Shown here piece by piece: positions 57,804 to 64,000 of a DNA stretch of 64,000 nucleotides. This DNA comes from Marivirga arenosa (lineage in GTDB: Bacteria; Bacteroidota; Bacteroidia; Cytophagales; Cyclobacteriaceae). Within the stretch, counting starts at the first letter, position 1. Each line of letters opens with the position of its first letter. The notes beneath the pieces were generated by a model, which had not been told where the DNA came from, ran no database searches, and was given only the letters and a program-made list of their open reading frames with translations. Position numbers and translations under genes: made by a program. The stretch is from positions 2,816,001-2,880,000 of the forward strand of contig NZ_CP129968.2 of assembly GCF_030503875.2 (NCBI RefSeq), written 5' to 3'.

Positions 57804-59716
57804 AACCATTATGGCTTCTTAAAATAAAGATTATTTTAATAATTAGTGGTTATTCCATGGTTGCAAGCGCTCAAATCATTGAAAAACCTACAAACTTTAA
57901 ACGGATAAATCATACAGATTTTAGATCCATAGCTAATCCTGATACAATTACTTTACCCTTTTGGGACGATTTCTCATATGATTTATCGGCTCCAGACAGT
58001 TCATTATGGCAATTTGGAGAAAATGTATTTGTCAATAATAGCTATACTTATCTTCCCCCATCATATAATGTCGCAACCTTAGACGGTTTTAATGGTCAGG
58101 GCGTAGCTTATGCTGACGATGCTGGTAATAATGGAATTGGTGACAGCCTAGTATCGCAACCCATTGACTTATCAGCTTATTCTGTCAATTCTAATATCAA
58201 TTTAAGTTTCTTTTGGCAGCAAGGATATGGGGGGTTTGCCCCTGACAATCAGGATTCATTAAAATTAAGCTTTAAAAATGAAGCAGGTGATTGGATTCAA
58301 GTAAATGGCTTTGGCGGAACAGGTAATGTAGAACCTACAAAATTCTCACAGCATTTTGAACGAGTGAATGATCAAAGCTTTTTACACTCAGGTTTCCAAT
58401 TTAAGTTCGAGGTTTCTGGAAATTTAGCAGGTGATTTCGATGTCTGGAATATCGATTATATTTATTTAAACGAAGGAAACACCCCTGTAAGTACTCAGAA
58501 TAATGCTTATGATTCTTATGAAGACAGGACATTCTCGAGAAAAGCAGAAACCATTTTTAAAGATTATTATGCAATTCCACTGCATCATTTAAATAGAAAC
58601 TGGTTGGAAGAGAACTTAAAACCCTCAAATTTTATCTATAACAATCTATGGGGAGGAAATTCGACTAACTTTTCTTTTGGTACAGAATTTTTCAGCATTG
58701 TTTATGATACTCTCAAACCTTTAAACATAATTGATTCACTTGATGTAACTGGAAATTTCATAACTGACCTACAAGATACTGCCTTATTTAATTATGATTT
58801 ATCAAATAAAGCTGCTTTCATAGATTATTTATTAGCCGAAAAAGAACAAGAGGATTCTATTTATCTTAATTTTCAATTCAACCTGGGAACCAATGACAGC
58901 CTATTTTTTGAAACCATTAATGGAGTAGCTAATTATTATCCAAATTTAAGTTTTAGACAAAACGATACAATATCAACCATCATCCCATTAGATGATTTTT
59001 ATGCTTATGATGATGGCACCGCTGAATCTAGAGTTCAGCTAAATTCTAGAAATTATTTATTAGCTCAAGGCTTTGAGATGATCGGAGAGCAATACCTTAC
59101 TGGAATAGAAGTTTATGTGCCCAATATTACCCAAAATTCATCTAATCAAAATATAACTTTATTGGTTTGGAGTGACTTAACTGCAAATACTGATGATATT
59201 TTAAGGGCTAAAAATGTATTGATTAGTAAAGAAACCGAAATTAATGAATTCCAAAGATTCTCTTTTGATAGACCAGTTTTACTAAGTGGAGAATTTTATA
59301 TCGGATATAGAGAAGAAAATGACCAGCCTATTTCAATTGGATTTGATAAAAATACTAACAATGCTAATAGGCTTTATTACAACCAAAGTGGGACTTGGGA
59401 ACCCAATATCATATTAGAAGGAAGTGTGATGATAAGACCAGTTTTTGAGGAGGAACGCATCACTTTATCTACCCGAAATCCATTTAATGAAAACTGGAAT
59501 ATGAGAGTTTATCCGAATCCGAATAGTGGGCTATTAAAGTTTACTGATAATTGGGATACTATCTCTATTTATGATTTACAAGGAAAAATAAAATATCAAT
59601 CTGATAATAATGAGTATAAAAATGAGTTAAATATCAGTTTCCTTGATAAAGGTTTATACTTTATAAAAATCAGAAAAGGGGATTTAATTTCAACTCAAAA
59701 GATACTTCTGAAATAA
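57800..59716 (+). CDS. T9SS-secreted protein with C-terminal type A sorting domain
   Basis: 638 residues. Signal peptide about 1-25 (ends VASAQ). Central part with a jelly-roll/MAM-like opening (ITLPFWDDFSYDLSAPDSSLW, then WQQGYGGFAPDNQDSLKLSF) and many Asn, Asp and Tyr residues, as in secreted adhesins. Last 75 residues: RVYPNPNSGLLKFTDN, ISIYDLQGKIKYQS, then LDKGLYFIKIRKG, a T9SS type A CTD. Function unknown. Being in one unit with ddl and a PASTA protein it may be surface-displayed near the cell wall machinery. Confidence 0.85.
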   Translation: MKPLWLLKIKIILIISGYSMVASAQIIEKPTNFKRINHTDFRSIANPDTITLPFWDDFSYDLSAPDSSLWQFGENVFVNNSYTYLPPSYNVATLDGFNGQGVAYADDAGNNGIGDSLVSQPIDLSAYSVNSNINLSFFWQQGYGGFAPDNQDSLKLSFKNEAGDWIQVNGFGGTGNVEPTKFSQHFERVNDQSFLHSGFQFKFEVSGNLAGDFDVWNIDYIYLNEGNTPVSTQNNAYDSYEDRTFSRKAETIFKDYYAIPLHHLNRNWLEENLKPSNFIYNNLWGGNSTNFSFGTEFFSIVYDTLKPLNIIDSLDVTGNFITDLQDTALFNYDLSNKAAFIDYLLAEKEQEDSIYLNFQFNLGTNDSLFFETINGVANYYPNLSFRQNDTISTIIPLDDFYAYDDGTAESRVQLNSRNYLLAQGFEMIGEQYLTGIEVYVPNITQNSSNQNITLLVWSDLTANTDDILRAKNVLISKETEINEFQRFSFDRPVLLSGEFYIGYREENDQPISIGFDKNTNNANRLYYNQSGTWEPNIILEGSVMIRPVFEEERITLSTRNPFNENWNMRVYPNPNSGLLKFTDNWDTISIYDLQGKIKYQSDNNEYKNELNISFLDKGLYFIKIRKGDLISTQKILLK

Positions 59717-59730
59717 TCTTAAGCAATAAA

Positions 59731-59752
59731 AAAGGCCTGAACTCAGGCCTTT
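59731..59752. terminator. Bidirectional terminator
   Basis: AAAGGCCTGA-AC-TCAGGCCTTT, ten-base arms with an A-run on the left. Between the T9SS cargo gene and prfB, it serves both. Confidence 0.8.
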
Positions 59753-59776
59753 CAAATTACTATATTTAGTTACATT

Positions 59777-60872
59777 TTATTCACCAACAGTTTCATCACT
59801 ACCCATTAAATAGGCTTTAATGAAATCATTCAGATCACCATCTAGAACATTTTGAACATCAGTTCTTTCAACTCCAGTTCTAGCATCTTTTATCAATTTA
59901 TAGGGATGAAGTACATAGTTTCTGATCTGAGATCCAAAATCAATTTTCTTCTTACCAGCCTCAATTTCACTTCTTTCGGCATTTCTTTTCTCTACCTCAA
60001 TTTGATATAATTGAGATTTCAACATCTTCATTGCCTCTTCTCTGTTTCCTAATTGAGTTCTATTGGCCTGACATACCACAACAATTCCTGTTGGCTTATG
60101 GGTTAATTGTACTTTAGTCTCAACCTTGTTCACATTCTGACCTCCAGCACCTCCAGATCTTGATGTTTGCATTTCAATATCATTAGGATGAATGTCAATT
60201 TCAATTGTATCATCCACTACTGGATAGACATAAACTGAAGCAAAAGATGTATGTCTTCTTCCACCACTATCAAATGGCGAAATTCTTACTAATCTATGAA
60301 CCCCATTCTCAGATTTCAGAAATCCATATGCCTGAGGCCCGTCAAATTCCAAAGTAACAGATTTCACTCCGGCAACATCACCTTCCTGAAAATCTACTTC
60401 CTTTACCTTATAACCATTTGATTCACCCCACATGATATACATCCTCATGAGAATGCCAGCCCAGTCATTACTTTCTGTACCACCAGCTCCGGGAGTGATT
60501 TGAAGCATAGCTGAGAACTGATCTTCTTCTGAAGATAGCATTTTCTTCAATTCTAAATCTTCAGTTTTCGCTAAAGCTTTTTCATAGGCTTTTTGTACTT
60601 CTTCCTCACTAGATTCACCGATTTCTAAAAACTCATGATACGTTTCAGTTTCACCATATAGTTCATTCAGCTCATCAAAATGTTTGGTCCATTCTTTAAG
60701 ACCTTGAATTTTCTTCATGGTCTTCTCTGCTTCATCTGAATCATTCCAAAAGTCAGGTTGAGCAGAGACTAATTCTAATTCTTTTATTTCTTCTACTTTC
60801 TTATCGTAGTCAAAGATACCCCCGAAGTGCTTCCACTCGGGCTTTTAAATCTTTCAAATCGTCAGTAGTCAT
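59777..60872 (-). CDS. prfB: Peptide chain release factor 2, expressed by +1 programmed frameshift
   Basis: Terminates translation at UGA and UAA. The gene is two frames. It starts at the ATG at 60872 ([20 protein letters not shown], 20 codons), meets an in-frame TGA at 60812-60810, and continues +1 in the frame [22 protein letters not shown] to the stop at 59777, giving 364 residues. The uninterrupted lower frame alone (from an ATG at 60718) would give only 313 and lack the conserved N-terminus. The RF2 recognition motif SPF is in [12 protein letters not shown], and the catalytic GGQ in [14 protein letters not shown]. Self-regulating: when RF2 is scarce the frameshift wins. Terminators lie on both sides. 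Confidence 0.95.
60809..60824 (-). promoter_or_regulatory. prfB: prfB programmed +1 frameshift site
   Basis: Reads CGG GGG TAT CTT TGA C: a GGGGG run, a three-base TAT spacer codon, the slippery CTT and the UGA stop followed by C. This is the classic RF2 autoregulation signal, with the stop at codon 21. Confidence 0.93.
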
Positions 60873-60900
60873 AAAGACAGCTTATTTAATTTTTTAAAAT

Positions 60901-60932
60901 AAAAAATGCCGTATAATTCACATCATACGGCA
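60901..60932 (-). terminator. Terminator of ilvE
   Basis: On the minus strand TGCCGTAT and ATACGGCA pair over eight bases (60925-60932 with 60907-60914), followed by six T (complement of 60901-60906). Confidence 0.8.
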
Positions 60933-60954
60933 AGTTCAATATAATTATGTTGCT

Positions 60955-62019
60955 TTAAAGCTTAAAAATCCAGTCATGCTTATCTTCAGCTTCACCTAAT
61001 TTTATAGCATCAAGCGCTTTCAATACTTTATTTGAGAACTTTCTTTCTTCGATCGGAGGCAAAGTATAATCTACTCCATCATGGCCGATAAGTGCAATAT
61101 GTGCGATTGTAGCCGCTGTTCCCGCTCCGAAAGCATCTTGTAGCGTACCATTCTTGGCCGCCTCAATCACTTCGTCAACACTAACTCTTCTCTCTTCCAC
61201 TTTCATTCCCCAATCTCTTGCCACTGTGAGAACAGAATCTCTGGTGATACCTCTAAGGATAGTTGAACTTGCTTCTGGCGTAATTAAAGTATCATTAATC
61301 ACGAACATGATATTCATGGTACCTGATTCCTCTATGTAGGCATGCTCTTTTGCATCGGTCCAGATTAATTGATGATACCCCTGTTTCTGAGCTAATTTTG
61401 CAGGATATAAAGAACCTGCATAATTACCAGCAGCTTTTGCATATCCTGTTCCACCTTTAGCAGCTCTAGTAAACTCAGTTTCAATCTTAACTTTTACAGG
61501 TTCACTATAGTAAGCTCCAACAGGGCATGTAATAATCATAAATCTGTACTTCTCAGAAGGCTTAATTCCTATATAATCATCCATTGCAAAAACGAATGGT
61601 CTGATATATAAGGCAGTGTTTTCCTTATTAGGAATCCAATCCTTATCAAGATTTAACAATTCCGTCATAGCTGTTATGAAAAGCTCTTCAGGAACTTCCG
61701 GAATGCACATTCTTTCAGCTGATTTGTTCAATCTTTTAGCATTGGCTTCAGGCCGAAACACCACTGCTTCTCCTTTATTGTTTTTGTAAGCTTTTAAACC
61801 TTCAAAAACAGATTGACCATAGTGAATAACACTTGACGCTGGTGCTAGAGAAAGATTCTCATAAGGCACTATACGTAAATCACTCCATTGACCATCTTCA
61901 TAGTCCGCAATGAACATATGGTCAGAATAAACTTTTCCGAAAGGAATATTGTCAAAATCAACCTCATTGATGCGTGAATTTTGAACTTTTTGAATGGAAA
62001 TATCTAAAGTATCTATCAT
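60955..62019 (-). CDS. ilvE: Branched-chain amino acid aminotransferase
   Basis: PLP enzyme for the last step of Leu, Ile and Val synthesis. 354 residues, BCAT of the eukaryote/Bacillus-like long type. FGKVYSDHMFIADYEDGQW at the start, ASSVIHYGQSVFEGLKAYKN, the PLP Lys in GGTGYAKAAGNYAGSL, then QLIWTDAKEHAYIEESGTMN and AFGAGTAATIAHIALI. Monocistronic, with a terminator at 60901. Confidence 0.93.
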   Translation of the reverse strand: MIDTLDISIQKVQNSRINEVDFDNIPFGKVYSDHMFIADYEDGQWSDLRIVPYENLSLAPASSVIHYGQSVFEGLKAYKNNKGEAVVFRPEANAKRLNKSAERMCIPEVPEELFITAMTELLNLDKDWIPNKENTALYIRPFVFAMDDYIGIKPSEKYRFMIITCPVGAYYSEPVKVKIETEFTRAAKGGTGYAKAAGNYAGSLYPAKLAQKQGYHQLIWTDAKEHAYIEESGTMNIMFVINDTLITPEASSTILRGITRDSVLTVARDWGMKVEERRVSVDEVIEAAKNGTLQDAFGAGTAATIAHIALIGHDGVDYTLPPIEERKFSNKVLKALDAIKLGEAEDKHDWIFKL

Positions 62020-62076
62020 GATGGTCGGTTTAAATTAAAATTGCACGAAAATACAAAAAAAAGGTCAAATTTCCAA

Positions 62077-62625
62077 TTACTTTTTAGGTACCCATGGTAC
62101 TTCATCTACCTTTAATTCTTGGGTTAATTTCCGTGATAACATGAATAAATAATCTGACAATCTGTTTAAATATGTGATTATCAAATCATTGACTTCTTCA
62201 TGCTCCTTGAGAGTTACTATTCCCCTTTCTGCTCTTCTACAAACCGTTCTGGCAATGTGGGTGTAAGATACTAACTGATGTCCACCTGGTAAGATGAAAT
62301 TTTTCATTGGTGGTAACTGATCGTTCAATTCATCAATTACTTTTTCAAGTCTATCTACATCGCTTTCAGAAATATCTGGAATGGGAAATTTGCTTTCTCC
62401 TGGTTCCTTTGCAAGTTGAGAACCAATAGTAAATAATCTATCTTGAATTTCAATTAACAAAAGATTTCGAGATACATTCTCTTTATGATCTCTCAATAAA
62501 CCAATCCAAGAATTTAGTTCATCTACATTGCCATAAGCATCAATTCTTATATGCGCTTTTGATACTCTGGAACCTCCCAATAATGATGTTTTACCTTTAT
62601 CTCCTCCTTTAGTATATATCTTCAT
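62077..62625 (-). CDS. PduO-type ATP:cob(I)alamin adenosyltransferase
   Basis: 182 residues. Makes adenosylcobalamin from cob(I)alamin and ATP. KIYTKGGDKGKTSLLGGSRVSK is the ATP-binding start, RIDAYGNVDELNSWIGLL follows, then ILPGGHQLVSYTHIARTVCRRAERGIV carries the Arg/Glu active-site residues in RTVCRRAER. C-terminal YLNRLSDYLFMLSRK is typical. The organism thus uses B12 coenzyme, e.g. for mutases; no such mutase is in the window. A TAnnTTTG box (TATATTTG, complement of 62650-62657) lies about 25 bases upstream. Confidence 0.92.
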   Translation of the reverse strand: MKIYTKGGDKGKTSLLGGSRVSKAHIRIDAYGNVDELNSWIGLLRDHKENVSRNLLLIEIQDRLFTIGSQLAKEPGESKFPIPDISESDVDRLEKVIDELNDQLPPMKNFILPGGHQLVSYTHIARTVCRRAERGIVTLKEHEEVNDLIITYLNRLSDYLFMLSRKLTQELKVDEVPWVPKK

Positions 62626-62711
62626 AGAAATGATTCATTAGTCGAAGTGCAAATATAGAATAATTCATAAGAAGAAATTACTTCTTAAAAGGATTCAAAA
62701 TACTATTAACA

Positions 62712-63890
62712 TTAAAATGATCGAATAGCTCTTACATTTCTTGGGACTTGTTTTCCAAAACCTAATTGAACCCCTGCATTAAACTGCATAGCTTCTGCAT
62801 TATTTGCATTTATTTCGTTAGAACTCCAATAAAAATCAGAAGCAAATGCATTCCCTCCTGCACTTACAGCTGAGGAATTAATTAGCTCTTTATTATTATA
62901 CATAATGCCTAATTCAACCATTGAAGGAAGATACCAGTCTCCGTAATCAACCCCATTTTCTGTGACAACTAATTCATTACATATTCTTGCTGCATAAGTT
63001 TCACCATCATCTCCTATTGCTACATGTGAACTTATCGCAATAGCAGTATTTGATTTTCCCGCATAAATGCCATCACCTTTTGCTTGAGTACTGCCTTTTG
63101 TTCCAGCATGCCATCTAATACCAGCACTCTGATCAGATATTGCGCAAACTAAGCCATGTCTTCCGGTAGCATCGACCCAAAAAACAACTCCTCCCTGCGC
63201 TAAATCCCCTACTTCGTAAATATTGTCTGTTGCTGTAGTTGCAAAACCCATATTTGCAATGGCTGTTGAATCAAGTTGTGGACCAGCCACATATCCATAA
63301 TTAGCAATATCAGTTGAGTCTGTGTGAGGTCCTGTAACAAATCCAAATTCAGCAATTTCATCACTAGTTAATTTAGTATCCTCAGTATGAGTATTCCAAA
63401 ATGCAGTATCCGCTTCTGTAATTCCAGATGCCAATGAGGATTGAAAAATAGGATCTGATTCTTCGGTCACAACATTAAAAGTCAATTCATCAGCGGTATT
63501 GGCATGTAGCGCGTAAGGCACACTTAATAGTTGACTAGTACTTACTATGGTATAGTTACTTCCACCTTGTGGATCTGTTTCACTTTTAATAAAATAAGGC
63601 CCTTCACTCCAATCTATACCAGAAAAATCACCTGATACAACTTCCCCCTCTCCTATTATTATGCTTAATAATCCATTTGCATTAGTATTTGATCTGTGTG
63701 TCTCAGAATAAACAGCACCTCCATTTACAGAGTTTTGAATAATGCTAATTTGCATTGCCACATTTTGTTGATTAAGCACTTTACCATCGGCATTTCTAAT
63801 TACAGCTTGGTAACTAAATTTTTCAGGACTTTGTGCGTATGACGTTAGCGCGATGAAAAATATTGATTGAATTAATAATAACTTTTTCAT
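62712..63890 (-). CDS. Secreted protein with DUF1566-like C-terminal domain
   Basis: 392 residues. Signal peptide MKKLLLIQSIFFIALTSYAQ. N-terminal region typical of Bacteroidota secreted proteins: FSYQAVIRNADGKVLNQQNV, YSETHRSNTNANGLLSIIIG, LLSVPYALHANTADE. Middle (about 150-215) holds three short near-repeats of the pattern 'ADT/DST-A-x-x-G-F/Y-V-A/T-GP', e.g. FVTGPHTDSTDIANYGYVAG. C-terminal part VGDLAQGGVVFWVDATGRHGLV to DWYLPSMVELGIMYNN resembles DUF1566/Lcl C-type-lectin-like domains. It could be an adhesin. No T9SS tail seen. Confidence 0.72.
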   Translation of the reverse strand: MKKLLLIQSIFFIALTSYAQSPEKFSYQAVIRNADGKVLNQQNVAMQISIIQNSVNGGAVYSETHRSNTNANGLLSIIIGEGEVVSGDFSGIDWSEGPYFIKSETDPQGGSNYTIVSTSQLLSVPYALHANTADELTFNVVTEESDPIFQSSLASGITEADTAFWNTHTEDTKLTSDEIAEFGFVTGPHTDSTDIANYGYVAGPQLDSTAIANMGFATTATDNIYEVGDLAQGGVVFWVDATGRHGLVCAISDQSAGIRWHAGTKGSTQAKGDGIYAGKSNTAIAISSHVAIGDDGETYAARICNELVVTENGVDYGDWYLPSMVELGIMYNNKELINSSAVSAGGNAFASDFYWSSNEINANNAEAMQFNAGVQLGFGKQVPRNVRAIRSF

Positions 63891-63915
63891 AATATATTTC
63901 CCTTCCTCTTTTCTT

Positions 63916-64000
63916 TTATTGCTTTAATACTTTAAATGATTTAAGAACTTTACCTTTACTGTTAACATTAATAAAATAAATAGCTGCAGGAAGCTCTCGT
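63916..64000 (-). CDS. C-terminal end of a T9SS cargo protein (cut by the window)
   Basis: An open minus-strand frame runs from the window edge to a TAA at 63918-63916. It encodes RELPAAIYFINVNSKGKVLK followed by SFKVLKQ, the closing strands of a T9SS type A sorting domain (compare GLYFIKIRKGDLISTQKILLK at 59.7 kb). Only 28 codons are visible. It lies 25 bases upstream of the DUF1566-like gene on the same strand, so both may share a transcript. Confidence 0.75.
   Translation of the reverse strand, partial: RELPAAIYFINVNSKGKVLKSFKVLKQ

Noticed and set aside
59777..60718. prfB as a truncated 313-residue gene starting at an internal ATG
   Set aside because: The missing N-terminus is encoded upstream in another frame joined by the classical CTT TGA C frameshift site, so the gene is whole.

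Overview
The window is a stretch of low-GC chromosome from a member of the Bacteroidota, most likely a marine Cytophagales bacterium of the Marivirga type; the genus is an inference from overall gene style. Evidence for the phylum: type IX secretion (T9SS) parts and cargo (PorQ, a PorE-like protein, three proteins ending in T9SS sorting domains), PD40/OmpA fusion proteins, promoters of the TAnnTTTG type, starts without Shine-Dalgarno sequences, and Bacteroidota-restricted families. I see no rRNA, tRNA, CRISPR array, insertion sequence or prophage. The region is mainly core chromosome.

Layout. 0-8 kb: 3' end of rlmD facing a PorE-like gene, then a tightly overlapping lon-porQ-hslU unit. 8-17.6 kb: lipoprotein, SDR, a giant AsmA-like membrane protein whose start codon lies in a hairpin, an UvrD/FBH1-like helicase with a C-terminal HTH tail, and a second PD40/OmpA protein. 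17.6-25.3 kb: ligA-DUF6913-dapA (minus), DPP IV peptidase (plus), fadD (minus). 25.3-31.9 kb: an eight-part Fe-S assembly region, namely a dyad-rich control region followed by sufB-sufC-sufD-sufS-sufE-DUF59-bacilliredoxin. 31.9-36.9 kb: lipoprotein amidase, an outer-membrane-like protein of possible toxin-23 type, and a DEAD-box RNA helicase behind a strongly structured leader. 37-40.5 kb: Tat-exported Gfo/Idh/MocA oxidoreductase, DUF1080 lipoprotein and a Tat-exported sugar isomerase-like protein, probably one extracytoplasmic sugar pathway. 40.5-49.6 kb: mscL, DUF2911, dCMP deaminase, lipocalin, murB, a TPR lipoprotein, then xseB, surE, a coupled hypothetical gene, ribBA and dnaG. 49.7-54.2 kb: mrp-nfu and a secreted M43 metalloprotease. 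54.3-59.7 kb: an overlapping unit of tandem-fused D-Ala-D-Ala ligase, PASTA protein and T9SS cargo. 59.8-64 kb: prfB with its programmed frameshift, ilvE, ATP:cobalamin adenosyltransferase, a DUF1566-like secreted protein, and the tail of another T9SS cargo gene.

How it fits together: two themes recur. One is envelope and secretion (PorQ, PorE-like, OmpA proteins, AsmA-like, PASTA, Ddl, MurB, MscL, T9SS cargo). The other is Fe-S biogenesis (Suf, DUF59, Mrp, Nfu, bacilliredoxin). The best candidates for something undescribed are regulatory RNA structures: the DEAD-box leader with a three-way junction ending in a U-run, the AsmA-like start-codon hairpin, and the dyads in the sufB/fadD and helicase leaders. 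The tandem Ddl and the CxxC-less Mrp are the most notable proteins.
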